NCBI GenBank assembly: GCA_007694005.1
Contig: RECN01000108.1
Span: 1-35,921 of the forward strand
Origin: Spirochaetaceae bacterium
Lineage (GTDB): Bacteria > Spirochaetota > Spirochaetia > DSM-27196 > SKKC01
Direction: 5' to 3'
DNA length: 35,921 bases
The translations under genes were made by a program, and so were the position numbers. Positions 16,197-24,230 of the stretch are shown here, in pieces (position 1 is the stretch's first letter; every line of letters begins with the position of its first letter). The notes beneath the pieces are model-generated. The model did no database searches, was not told the origin of the DNA, and worked only from the letters and a program-made list of their open reading frames with translations.

Positions 16197-16928
16197 ATGT
16201 ATACGATCAACGGACATACAATAGAACTCGTCGCACACCGTGGAGCCAATGGTCTCGCGCCTGAGAACACACGGGCCGCCGTTGAGCAGTGCCTGAAGTT
16301 CGGTGTCGATGTCATCGAACTCGACGTACAGCGAAGCCTGGACGGCACGCTGTACAACTTTCACGACGGATCCCTGAATCGCACGACGAACGGGAGCGGC
16401 AGTCTGTTTCTCCGACACTCCAGATACATCGATGCACTCGATGCGGGGTCGTGGTTCTCCCACGATTTTACCGGCGAACGTGTCCCGAAAATCCAGGACC
16501 TCATTCATGAGTTTCGGGGAAGACTGCGCTTTTATCTCGACATCAAGTCCGGATCGCTGCGAAAAATCGCGTCAATGATCCGGGCATCCAGGATTGCAGA
16601 GGAGACATTCGTGTGGTTCGCAAGCCCGAAACGGGAGAAACGCTTCCGCAGGATTGCCCCGGACGTTGCACTGAAGGTCAACGTGCGGACACCGGAAGAC
16701 ATTACACGGACAGCACTTCCGCGTGGCGCTCGGATCGTTGAAATTTCCACCGACAATCTTTCCTCCGAGATTGTCGCCGAGGCGCACAGCAACAACCTGA
16801 AGGTCATGGTAAACGACCTGCACGGAGATCACGCCGACTACCGGAATATGGTCGACCTGAAGGTAGATATGATCAACCTGGACCGCCCGGAGCGTTTCGC
16901 CGATTTTGTAACAAAAGCAGACGGGTAG
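16197..16928 (+). CDS. Glycerophosphodiester phosphodiesterase (GDPD family), cytoplasmic
   Basis: This 243-residue protein has a TIM-barrel GDPD fold with the catalytic pattern AHRGANGLAPENT (His14, Arg15), VDVIELDVQ (Glu/Asp ligands) and FHDGSLNRTTNG (second catalytic His). It lacks a signal peptide. GDPDs hydrolyse glycerophosphodiesters to glycerol-3-phosphate plus the alcohol; glycerophosphoinositol is one known substrate class and would give inositol. An AAGGA sequence lies 7 nt before the ATG. It starts 21 bp after the AraC stop, so it is probably co-transcribed. A link to the inositol genes across the divergent promoter is inferred from position only. Confidence 0.88.
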   Translation: MYTINGHTIELVAHRGANGLAPENTRAAVEQCLKFGVDVIELDVQRSLDGTLYNFHDGSLNRTTNGSGSLFLRHSRYIDALDAGSWFSHDFTGERVPKIQDLIHEFRGRLRFYLDIKSGSLRKIASMIRASRIAEETFVWFASPKREKRFRRIAPDVALKVNVRTPEDITRTALPRGARIVEISTDNLSSEIVAEAHSNNLKVMVNDLHGDHADYRNMVDLKVDMINLDRPERFADFVTKADG

Positions 16929-16933
16929 AGACC

Positions 16934-17671
16934 ATGTCGTTTCCAGCCATGCTTGTCGGGTTCAGCCTGGTTTCCATCGGCTTTACCATCGGGTTTTTCG
17001 TGCTCAGTCGTCTGATCGGGCAGGCGGTCGGCGCCTCAACGCTTCGTACGCAGCGCACGATACAGCAGATCTACGAGTCAGGTCGTGCTCCGGAACGGTG
17101 GATCGCACGCGCCGATACCGATGAGGACCGCAGAAAGGCCTTACAGAAAGAACTTCGTCGCATTGAGTCGGAAGTCCGTGCATCCCCCGCATTCGCCGAA
17201 GAAGGGGTTCGAGAAGAGATACTCGAAGCGGTGTCTGCGTTCAAGCGGCGTATTTCCACTGATCCGGTTTCCGAACTCATAGGTCCGGATCCGGCGCTGC
17301 GATCGACTGTTCTTGTCGTATCGCCTGACGTCGAAGCATTCACCAGGCGAGACCACGGCGCCCGGAGCGCGATCAGAACCGTCGAGCGGGACGGATACCG
17401 GGTCTTCCGGCTCTCTGCGTACGAAAGGAATCCGTTTCAGTCACTCGTGAGCGACCTCAACGGCGAACACCACAGACCGGTAGACACGCTGCTCGTTGCG
17501 CGCGCAGGCGAATCGCTGATCCCGCAGGCAAATCAGGCAGGGTTTGCGACAGTCTGTTTTTCCAGTTCCGGCGACACCGCATCGTCGCTCGAGGACGCGG
17601 ACAGGATCGCAACGGATATGGCGCAGGTGGTCGCTTACGTCCGAGAAATGGAATCAATAGAACTCGATTAG
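16934..17671 (+). CDS. Membrane-anchored protein of unknown function
   Basis: This 245-residue protein is not recognised. One N-terminal membrane helix (about residues 5-27, MLVGFSLVSIGFTIGFFVLS) is followed by a charged helical stretch (about 45-105) that could form a coiled coil. A C-terminal half of about 130 residues with alternating strands and helices follows (STVLVVSPDVEAF, DTLLVARAGESLIPQANQAGFATVCF). The latter looks like a Rossmann-like or HAD-like alpha/beta fold, but the catalytic Asp motifs of HAD enzymes are absent. It starts 5 bp after the GDPD stop and ends 25 bp before the alpha/alpha-toroid enzyme, so it belongs to the same operon. No function is proposed. Confidence 0.7.
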   Translation: MSFPAMLVGFSLVSIGFTIGFFVLSRLIGQAVGASTLRTQRTIQQIYESGRAPERWIARADTDEDRRKALQKELRRIESEVRASPAFAEEGVREEILEAVSAFKRRISTDPVSELIGPDPALRSTVLVVSPDVEAFTRRDHGARSAIRTVERDGYRVFRLSAYERNPFQSLVSDLNGEHHRPVDTLLVARAGESLIPQANQAGFATVCFSSSGDTASSLEDADRIATDMAQVVAYVREMESIELD

Positions 17672-17696
17672 GTTCGCAGTGTTTTCCGGAGGCACC

Positions 17697-19523
17697 ATGC
17701 ACACACAAATCAGTAACCCTATACCTCAGATCGTACGAACGCATCTCCCGACCGTTTCGGACTTACGCACAGCACTTTCGAAGACGCCCCGGTATACCGG
17801 GGCGCGCCATGTCATGGATGTGTGCAACTCGCTGATCGTCGCTTTGTCGCAGACGGAGCAGAAGGAACAGCAGGAAGAAATAGCGGAACTCATTGCCGAA
17901 GCGAGCACCGTTCTGTTGCGGTTGCAGAATGCCGACGGGTCCATCTCGTCTGTCAACCTGCAGTCACCACCAGATACGGCGTTCGTCGTTCAAAGCGCTT
18001 CGTACGGTCTGCGCGCGATCGCGACCTATATCGAAACATCCGCCACGTTGAGTACCGCCCACAGGAATCTTCGCCACTTTCTTCATCGCACCCGGCATAT
18101 CATGCGCACCGGTGGCATCCACACCCCGAACCACAGGTGGGTCGTGTGCGCTGCCCTCGCTGCGCTATACCATGAGTTCCAGGATGCGACCCTGCTCGAC
18201 CGGATAGAGGAGTGGATCGGTGAAGGCATAGACATAGACGAAGACGGTCAGTTCTGCGAGCGGAGCTCCGCGATTTATTCGGCTGTCTCGAGTGAGTGCC
18301 TGCTGGAGACCGCGTTCCTCACCGGGAACGCGCACCTTCTGGACCCGGTACGGCGCAACCTCGAATCAACGCTCTACCTGGTCGACTCGAGCGGTCGCAT
18401 CGAAACCTCAGCGTCCCGGCGACAGGATCAGTTTCGCACAGACATGACGATCGCACCGTATTATTTCTCCTACACAGCCATGTCCCGTATAGAGTCCAAT
18501 CCGATGTGGCGTGAGGCAGCCGGCTTTATCGAGTCGACGTGTACCCGACTTCTTTCATACAGCGCAATCAGGTTCCTTTCGTTTCAGGACATTATAGAAA
18601 CGCTCAGAGACGGCGAGCTTGAGTCATCTCAGGATAACGAAGGCAGTACTCTCCCGTCTCGCTTCGACCGGCTTTTTTTGGCCTCCGGTCTGTTTCGCAG
18701 GCGAAGGGAAAACCGCGTGACAACGGTATTCTTTGGGGCCGACGATCAACCGGATACCGCGCTCGCTTCCACGGCATCGGGGCGATCATCAAGTCCCAAC
18801 ATTCTTTCATTCAGCAATGGGACCTCGGTCTGCGGCTGGGTCCGGGTTGCTCCGTATTTTTTCGGCGTCGGATACTTCAGACCACGCCTCGTATCGAGGA
18901 GCGCCAACCGCATCGAGCTTGTGGACGAACGCTCCGTGGGATACGTTCAACCCCTCCCTCGTGAACGTCGTCACGCCGACGGGATCTACCCGCTGACGAC
19001 TCTGGACTCACGATACTGGAGCGCCGCGTCCCTCGACGCTCGACGCGTGAGCGAGACCCAGTATGTTCGCTGTTCGATTACCGTCGAGTTGAACGAAAGT
19101 GGATGCACGATCAGCGTCGACACAGATTGCTCCGGAGAAACGCCCGTCTGGTTCGAGATAGCGGTTCCTCCTGGCACTGCGGCCGGGCGCTCACACGCCG
19201 ACTCTCAAGGCCTGGTTCTGAGTGGGGTAACCCACGATACCGAAGTAGACGACAACGTTTTTATCGAGTTCAGCCCCCAGAACGCTGCCGAGTGGACCCC
19301 TGAGCCGAGACACCTCGGGGACGTGGATTCCGCGCGCATCATTCGAGAAGTTCATGAACACGGGTCACGTTCGTTTCCGACCTACACGAGTTTTGACGGT
19401 ACGGACGCCACCGGCCAGAGCGGATTAAAGCTGATAGCTGCCCCATTCGCGGCTCCAGGGAATGCGATCCTGACCATCAGCGCCGCGGCTCCTGCGGGCG
19501 GGCGGCACCGCTTGTCCGTCTGA
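17697..19523 (+). CDS. Cytoplasmic alpha/alpha-toroid carbohydrate-active enzyme candidate, paralogue A
   Basis: This 608-residue protein has no signal peptide. The N-terminal 350 residues are helical with conserved blocks: SPPDTAF (90-96), HTPNHRW (142-148), DEDGQFCERS (181-190) and TSASRRQD (237-244). The C-terminal part is rich in beta strands. Helical toroid plus beta-sandwich is the layout of several polysaccharide-lyase and heparinase-like families, which act by beta-elimination on uronides or hydrolyse oligosaccharides. I cannot assign a numbered family. The gene at 24231-25973 shares all four blocks with near-identical spacing. A GGAGGC site supports the ATG at 17697 over an upstream GTG. 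Its 3' end overlaps the LacI gene on the other strand by 47 bp. Confidence 0.75.
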   Translation: MHTQISNPIPQIVRTHLPTVSDLRTALSKTPRYTGARHVMDVCNSLIVALSQTEQKEQQEEIAELIAEASTVLLRLQNADGSISSVNLQSPPDTAFVVQSASYGLRAIATYIETSATLSTAHRNLRHFLHRTRHIMRTGGIHTPNHRWVVCAALAALYHEFQDATLLDRIEEWIGEGIDIDEDGQFCERSSAIYSAVSSECLLETAFLTGNAHLLDPVRRNLESTLYLVDSSGRIETSASRRQDQFRTDMTIAPYYFSYTAMSRIESNPMWREAAGFIESTCTRLLSYSAIRFLSFQDIIETLRDGELESSQDNEGSTLPSRFDRLFLASGLFRRRRENRVTTVFFGADDQPDTALASTASGRSSSPNILSFSNGTSVCGWVRVAPYFFGVGYFRPRLVSRSANRIELVDERSVGYVQPLPRERRHADGIYPLTTLDSRYWSAASLDARRVSETQYVRCSITVELNESGCTISVDTDCSGETPVWFEIAVPPGTAAGRSHADSQGLVLSGVTHDTEVDDNVFIEFSPQNAAEWTPEPRHLGDVDSARIIREVHEHGSRSFPTYTSFDGTDATGQSGLKLIAAPFAAPGNAILTISAAAPAGGRHRLSV

Positions 19524-20511
19524 TAACGAGTTCCGGTTCGAGAAGAATCTGATTTGAATCTCCTTCTTCGGGAAGGCTGGACTCGATCTGACGCCTGAGC
19601 AACTCAACGCTCAACCGTCCGAGCTCTCGTTTGGGCTGACGGATCGTCGAAAGGCCAACCGCTTCAAAGCCAGCCGTCGGTATGTCATCGAAGCCGATGA
19701 CTGCAAGATCCTCGGGTACGCGTAAGCCGCAGGCCTGCGCTCCCTGCATGACGCTGAAGGCGGTCACGTCGTTCTGGGCGAAGAGCGCTCGCGGGCAGCA
19801 GCCTTCACTGATCATTCGCATGATGATATCCGAACCACTGCTCTCACCGGCACGCGGCAGACCGACGTATCTCTCGTCGTATTGAATGCCAGCGTCTTCG
19901 ATCGCACGCCGGTATCCGTGGAGTCGCGGTATAGAGGTGATCCCTCCCGCCTCCGCACCTATGAAGCCAACCGTGTCGTAGCCCTGATCGATCAGATGAC
20001 GAGTCGCCATGTACGAACCCCTATCCTCGTCTATCGCGACGAAGGGTCTCTCGGTCCTCAGCGGGGCGTGATTAACGTATACAACCGGTGTGTCACCGAC
20101 GGCATCCCGAACGAGTTCCTCGGGTTCGTCGGCAATAAGCGAAACGATAATGCCGTCGACGCGGCGCTGCGCGAGCAGACGCAGATAACGCTCTTCTTTT
20201 TCCTTGTCCCAGTTTGTGTTGCACAGAAAAACGCTCAGCCCGAGCTCATCGGCGGCGAGCTCGACGCCGGCAGCGACTTCGGGAAAAAAGGGGTTGGTAA
20301 CGTCGGGAAGTACCAGCCCGATCGTCTTTGTACGCTGAGTCACCAGCCCCTGCGCTATTGCGTTCGGTGTATAGCCGAACTCTTTTGCAATTACAAAAAT
20401 ACGCTCCCGCGTCGCTGCTCCGACACCTTCCTTGCGGTTGAGCGCTCGTGATACCGTTGAGTAGGAAACGTTTGCTGCCCGGGCTATGTCTTTAATCGTT
20501 TTACTCGCCAT
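19477..20511 (-). CDS. LacI/GalR-family transcriptional repressor
   Basis: This 344-residue protein has a complete N-terminal helix-turn-helix (TIKDIARAANVSYSTVSRAL) with hinge helix NAIAQGLVTQRT, and a periplasmic-binding-protein-like sensor domain (IGLVLPDVTNPFFPEVAAGVE, FAQNDVTAFSVMQ, VIGFDDIPTAG). It represses sugar genes until an inducer binds. The start MASKTIKD at 20511 is chosen because the HTH begins there; the upstream in-frame extension of 24 codons is not typical for the family. GGGGGAGG lies directly before this ATG, unusually close. The nearest LacI-type operators are at 8495 and 15062. The inducer is unknown; inositol or a pathway intermediate is plausible. Confidence 0.92.
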   Translation of the reverse strand: MASKTIKDIARAANVSYSTVSRALNRKEGVGAATRERIFVIAKEFGYTPNAIAQGLVTQRTKTIGLVLPDVTNPFFPEVAAGVELAADELGLSVFLCNTNWDKEKEERYLRLLAQRRVDGIIVSLIADEPEELVRDAVGDTPVVYVNHAPLRTERPFVAIDEDRGSYMATRHLIDQGYDTVGFIGAEAGGITSIPRLHGYRRAIEDAGIQYDERYVGLPRAGESSGSDIIMRMISEGCCPRALFAQNDVTAFSVMQGAQACGLRVPEDLAVIGFDDIPTAGFEAVGLSTIRQPKRELGRLSVELLRRQIESSLPEEGDSNQILLEPELVIRRTSGAARPQEPRR

Positions 20512-20604
20512 GCCTCCCCCGGGCGTATCCCGTCCAGACTTATCACAAATACGTGCACGCCACAAGGGAAACTGCCGATTCATCAGCAGACACTTCTATA
20601 GCTG

Positions 20605-21246
20605 TTACCGCATTCGGTGACCGGAACCTCGCATGTGCGGAGTCGACTCATCGCTGATTCGCGCATAAAGATCGTGCATCAGATGAATCTCGTCACGCTG
20701 GGAGGTGATGATGTTTGAGGCGAGCTCTCGCGTTTCGGCGGATACTCCATCAACACTCCGCAACAGTTCATGTGAACTCATTATTGCGTGCATGTGATGC
20801 GGGATCATGTCTTCGAGGAACACGCGTACTGATTCCTCCGCAGTAAGTCCGTCGTACGGACGCATCATTGGTTCGTACTCGTGGCCTGGTTCGAAATCCG
20901 GGTAGCGGTCGGCAAGCCAGCCTTCCATGAGCTCAATTTCGGCGGTCTGCTCGGCGATAATGCTTTCGAGCAGTTCGGCTATCGCCTCATCACCTGTGAT
21001 CTCGAGGAGCTCCCGTGATCGCTCAACCGCTTCAGCGTGGTGTGGAATCATCATTGCGAGGTAATCCGCTTCAGACTCAACCCGCATATCCCCGCCGTGC
21101 ATCGCGCCGCGGTGCATCCCACCGCCGTGCATCGCGCCACGATTCATCCCTCCGTGGTGCATCCCGCCTTGTCCAAAAACCAGGCCGGCTGCGAGAATCA
21201 GGACGAGAACCAACCCGCCGAATACCCATGTTTTTTTGTGTGCCAT
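20605..21246 (-). CDS. DUF305 family protein with Met/His-rich leader
   Basis: This 213-residue exported or membrane-anchored protein has a signal peptide or N-terminal anchor (residues 7-25) followed by a low-complexity GMHHGG/GAMHGG stretch (residues 28-54). Two DUF305 four-helix-type halves follow, each with the signature MIPHH (AMMIPHHAEAVE and EDMIPHHMHAIM). DUF305 proteins are common next to copper-resistance genes, and the Met and His residues suggest binding of Cu or Ag in the envelope. It lies 64 bp downstream of the sensor kinase on the same strand with an AAGGAG site, so it is probably the output gene of that two-component system. Metal specificity is inferred. Confidence 0.85.
   Translation of the reverse strand: MAHKKTWVFGGLVLVLILAAGLVFGQGGMHHGGMNRGAMHGGGMHRGAMHGGDMRVESEADYLAMMIPHHAEAVERSRELLEITGDEAIAELLESIIAEQTAEIELMEGWLADRYPDFEPGHEYEPMMRPYDGLTAEESVRVFLEDMIPHHMHAIMSSHELLRSVDGVSAETRELASNIITSQRDEIHLMHDLYARISDESTPHMRGSGHRMR
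21092..21166 (-). repeat. Five tandem 15-bp repeats coding for the Met/His-rich segment
   Basis: Five consecutive 15-bp units on the plus strand follow the pattern CCGCCGTGCATCGCG: 21092, 21107, 21122, 21137 and 21152. Units 1 and 3 are identical; unit 4 is the most divergent. Each encodes a five-residue G-x-M-H/N-x block of the DUF305 protein, so the number of metal-binding blocks could vary by repeat slippage without a frameshift. Confidence 0.8.
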
Positions 21247-21310
21247 ATTCGCACTCCTTCTACTGCATCGTTTCTATGCAACAAAGTAGCGCGTATTTGT
21301 AAAGCCAGTA

Positions 21311-22432
21311 TTAAACCGATGGAATTGAAAACTGCATGATCGTGCCTTCCCGCGAAGTGCTCTGCACCCAGATCTCCCCACCCTGAGCCTCGACATAGGC
21401 CTTTGAAACGGTGAGTCCTATCCCTGTACCGATATCATCCGCTCGGCGGGCTCGGGATGTGTCGGCTCGGTAGAAGCGCTCGAAGATATAGGGTACAGCG
21501 TCCTCCGGGATACCCGCTCCGTTGTCGGCGACCGAAACAACGGCCCGGTCAGAGCTATCCCTGTCAGCCGAAAGCGTTACCGTGCCACCTGCCGGCGTAT
21601 GACGAAGCGCGTTGGTAAGAAGGTTCTCGATTACCTGAAGGGTGCGGTCAGGGTCGGCGAGCACCTCGCCACCGTCTGCCGGCCGGCCACGAGAACGTAC
21701 AGGTTCGACCGTGAGCGAAATCTGATTTTCCTCGAAGCGGGCGATAAGATCTTTGTGGGCCTGCTCGAGAAGCGTAGCGAGACCTACGGCGCGTGGCTCC
21801 ACCGGCTCAACTCCGGCTTCAACACGCGATAGCAGGGACAGGTCGTCGACGAGCGAACGCAGGCGCGCAAGTTGTCGCGTGCAGGAGGCGATAACTTCCG
21901 AATCGGGCCTGAAATGTCCATCGGCTATCCCCTCGATATAGCCCTGCAAGCCTGTCAGAGGCGTTCGAAACTCGTGGGCCACATTGCCGATCAGACTGCT
22001 GCGCCGTGCTTCTGTAGCGTGAAGTTCTCCGGCCATACGGTTAAACGCTGCCGCCAGTTCGCCTACTTCCCCCGGTGCCGTGTCGTCGAGTCTTTCGGCA
22101 TAGTATCCCCCGGCGATCCGTTCGCTTACACGGTGCATGGCTCGAAGTGGCGCGGTTATGCGGCGTGAAAGCCATATGCTCAAAGCGGCCGCCACCAGAA
22201 GGCCAGCGACGAGTCCAAGAAGCATGGAGCGCTGCGTGACTGTCTCGTACTCGACCGCCATGTCCCACATCATTGGCCCTCGGTGGTGCTGCCTGTGGAG
22301 CCGCATCATTAAAGGGGTTACTGCTTCACTTGCAATGAATGCCACCACAACGGCAATGATGAGTACGGCAACAAAGGAGAGAAACAGGCGCGTAGAAATG
22401 CGCATCCCGAAGCGCGACGTCCGATCATTCAT
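21311..22432 (-). CDS. Two-component sensor histidine kinase with His/Met-rich external loop
   Basis: This 373-residue kinase has membrane helix 1 at about residues 14-36, a short external loop (37-69), helix 2 (70-90), a HAMP domain, an H-box NVAHEFRTPLTG with His153, and a HATPase domain (ENLLTNALRHTP, VADNGAGIPED, GTGIGLTVSK). The loop contains MMRLHRQHHRGPMMWDM, whose His and Met residues suggest direct sensing of a soft metal ion such as Cu(I) or Ag(I). The start at 22432 gives an ATGAATGA overlap with the response-regulator stop, indicating translational coupling. A much longer upstream frame overlaps the regulator gene and is rejected. The loop is much shorter than in CusS, so the metal-sensing idea is tentative. 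Confidence 0.88.
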   Translation of the reverse strand: MNDRTSRFGMRISTRLFLSFVAVLIIAVVVAFIASEAVTPLMMRLHRQHHRGPMMWDMAVEYETVTQRSMLLGLVAGLLVAAALSIWLSRRITAPLRAMHRVSERIAGGYYAERLDDTAPGEVGELAAAFNRMAGELHATEARRSSLIGNVAHEFRTPLTGLQGYIEGIADGHFRPDSEVIASCTRQLARLRSLVDDLSLLSRVEAGVEPVEPRAVGLATLLEQAHKDLIARFEENQISLTVEPVRSRGRPADGGEVLADPDRTLQVIENLLTNALRHTPAGGTVTLSADRDSSDRAVVSVADNGAGIPEDAVPYIFERFYRADTSRARRADDIGTGIGLTVSKAYVEAQGGEIWVQSTSREGTIMQFSIPSV

Positions 22433-23135
22433 CGGCCTCTCCCGTATCGATTTCATCTGCGGCGAAGCGGTACCCTGCACCGCGCACCGTCTGTATGAAT
22501 GCCTGCCCCCTTGTATGGGGTTCGATCTTGGCGCGAAGGTTCGAGACATGAACGTCCACCACCCGATCTGCCCCTCCGTAATCTCCACCCCATACCCTCT
22601 CGAGCAACTCGTCACGACTGAACACCCGATGGGGATGCCGCGCGAGAAGGAGAAGAAGATCAAACTCCCTGGTTGTCAGGTCGATGACCCGCTCTGCAGT
22701 CCGTGCATTTCGCGTTGCAGGGTCGATACGCAATCCGTCAAAACGCAGGACTCGCTCTCCTGGCGGTTCGTCGCTTGTGCGGGCGAGAACCGCTTTCGCT
22801 CGAGCGACGAGTTCCTTCGGACTGAACGGTTTAACCACATAGTCGTCAACCCCAACGGAAAAGCCCGTGAGTCGGTCCTGTTCTTCGGCTTTCGCGGTGA
22901 GCATAATGACCGGGGTCGCGCACCGTACGCGCAGTCGCTTCATGAATGCCGGCCCGTCGAGACCGGGAAGCATCCAGTCGAGGACAATGAGCGAGAACGA
23001 GGCGTTTAACGCTGTGGAGAGGCCGAACGAGCCGTCCTCAGCGGTCGCCACCGAAAAACCGGCAGCTTCGAAGTACGTGCGGACAACGGTAACAATGTCG
23101 GGGTCATCTTCGACGATAAGTACGGACTGTTTCAT
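22425..23135 (-). CDS. OmpR-family response regulator
   Basis: This 236-residue regulator has a receiver domain (acidic pocket IVEDDPD, phospho-acceptor Asp53 in VLDWMLPG, Thr80, Lys102 in VVKPFSP) and a C-terminal winged helix (LTTREFDLLLLLARHPHRVFSRDELLERVWG, DVHVSNLRAKIE). It pairs with the kinase downstream and probably activates the kinase-DUF305 operon. The start MKQSVLIVEDD at 23135 is preferred because a TATACT box at 23150-23145 ends 9 nt before it. The in-frame ATG at 23144 directly touches that box and would lie upstream of the transcript start. Confidence 0.9.
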   Translation of the reverse strand: MKQSVLIVEDDPDIVTVVRTYFEAAGFSVATAEDGSFGLSTALNASFSLIVLDWMLPGLDGPAFMKRLRVRCATPVIMLTAKAEEQDRLTGFSVGVDDYVVKPFSPKELVARAKAVLARTSDEPPGERVLRFDGLRIDPATRNARTAERVIDLTTREFDLLLLLARHPHRVFSRDELLERVWGGDYGGADRVVDVHVSNLRAKIEPHTRGQAFIQTVRGAGYRFAADEIDTGEADE

Positions 23136-23205
23136 TGACATCATAGTATAGACCGGAAATATTTATAGAATGTAAAGAACGGGAAACCAGTGCGGGCAGG
23201 GATGA

Positions 23206-24051
23206 ATGAACTCAAGTGATGTAATAATCGTAACCGGCGCGAGCTCGGGAATAGGCAAGGCGACCGCAGAGGCCCTTGCGAAAACCGGAGCCCGCATCGT
23301 GCTCGCCTGCCGCTCGCCGTCCCGCGGCGAGGCAGCGCTCGCAGAGATCACTCGATCAAGCCGCTGTGAGCGTGTCGAGCTCATGCAGCTCGACCTCGCC
23401 TCCTTCGCTTCGGTCCGGGCATTCGCTCGTTGCTTCGCCGAGCGCTACGACCGCTTGAGCTGCCTCATCAACAACGCCGGTGTGATCACGCGTGAGCGTC
23501 AGTTCAGCGAGGACGGGTACGAGTTGCAGTTTGCGGTGAACCATCTCGGCCATTTTCTGCTGACCACAGAACTGCTGCCGCTGCTCACCGAGAGCGCGCC
23601 GGCGAGAGTCGTTACCGTCTCGTCGGGCGCCCACAAAATCGGACGAATCGATTTTGATGACATCAATCTCGACCGGCGGTACACCGTCTTCGGAGCCTAC
23701 GCACGGTCCAAGCTTGCCAACGTGCTGTTTACCAGAGAACTCGCCCGTCGGATAAGGGGTAGCGGCGTGACAGCCAACAGCCTGCATCCAGGCGGTGTCG
23801 CCACGAACTTCAGCATCGACCGCGAAACCGGTGCAGGAAGTCGAATTATGCGCACCGTATCTCTGTTCATGTCCTCGCCCGAAAAGGGTGCCGAAACCCC
23901 CGTCTATCTCGCTACGTCACCCGATGTGGCCGGGATCAGCGGCGAGTACTTTGTCAAGAAACGCCGCCGCAAGCCCTCCCAGCGGGCGCTCGACGACACG
24001 CTTGCCCGGCGGCTCTGGGAGGAAAGCGAGCGGATCACCGGCGGCCGGTAG
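23206..24051 (+). CDS. Short-chain dehydrogenase/reductase (retinol-dehydrogenase-like)
   Basis: This 281-residue SDR protein has the NAD(P) motif TGASSGIG near the N-terminus and NNAG in the middle. The catalytic Ser is in VVTVSSGAHK and the catalytic Tyr/Lys pair is in AYARSK. The Arg-rich cofactor loop (LACRSPSRGEAA) favours NADPH. The overall pattern (GYELQFAVNHLGHFLLT, ANSLHPGGVATNF) resembles the retinol-dehydrogenase/WW-oxidoreductase type branch of classical SDRs. The substrate is unknown. It is divergent from the two-component operon by 70 bp and is followed by the second alpha/alpha-toroid gene after 179 bp. Confidence 0.9.
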   Translation: MNSSDVIIVTGASSGIGKATAEALAKTGARIVLACRSPSRGEAALAEITRSSRCERVELMQLDLASFASVRAFARCFAERYDRLSCLINNAGVITRERQFSEDGYELQFAVNHLGHFLLTTELLPLLTESAPARVVTVSSGAHKIGRIDFDDINLDRRYTVFGAYARSKLANVLFTRELARRIRGSGVTANSLHPGGVATNFSIDRETGAGSRIMRTVSLFMSSPEKGAETPVYLATSPDVAGISGEYFVKKRRRKPSQRALDDTLARRLWEESERITGGR

Positions 24052-24149
24052 ACCGAAGGGGCAGGCCGCGCGCTGATGAACGCGCGACACCGGTGCGTGC
24101 GCCGCACCCGCTGCACCTGTCCCCGCCCGCCCGGCCACGATACCGGCGC

Positions 24150-24181
24150 CACGATCGGCATACATGTCGTCACGATCGGCA
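24150..24181 (+). promoter_or_regulatory. Direct repeat CACGATCGGCA, two copies 21 bp apart, upstream of toroid paralogue B
   Basis: CACGATCGGCA occurs at 24150-24160 and again at 24171-24181, exactly 21 bp (two helical turns) apart. Such spacing is typical for half-sites of AraC-family activators. Its reverse complement shares TGCCGAT with the 13-bp motif near the AraC gene. Relative to the expected transcript start it covers about -80 to -48. Confidence 0.45.
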
Positions 24182-24185
24182 ATCT

Positions 24186-24230
24186 TTTCGCGTCGCGAAA
24201 CGTCTGCGCCTGGTGGTAGAATCATCAACC
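24186..24230 (+). promoter_or_regulatory. Palindrome and extended -10 promoter of toroid paralogue B
   Basis: TTTCGCG-T-CGCGAAA (24186-24200) is a perfect inverted repeat covering the -35 position. It is followed by an extended -10, TGGTAGAAT (TAGAAT at 24217-24222). The ATG at 24231 comes 8 nt later with no Shine-Dalgarno. This looks like a regulated leaderless promoter. Confidence 0.5.

Noticed and set aside
20460-20479. AAACGTTTGC inside the start of the LacI gene as an autoregulatory operator
   Set aside because: Only the core matches the iolM palindrome (11 of 20 positions), and it encodes the conserved helix-turn-helix residues, so chance is likely. It could still be tested together with the other sites.
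21092-21166. CRISPR or minisatellite interpretation of the 15-bp repeats
   Set aside because: The units are contiguous without spacers and stay in frame with a Met/His-rich protein segment, so they are coding repeats.
22137-23009. A 290-codon plus-strand frame across the kinase and response regulator
   Set aside because: Both genes on the other strand have complete domain signatures; the frame crosses their overlap and shows no domain.
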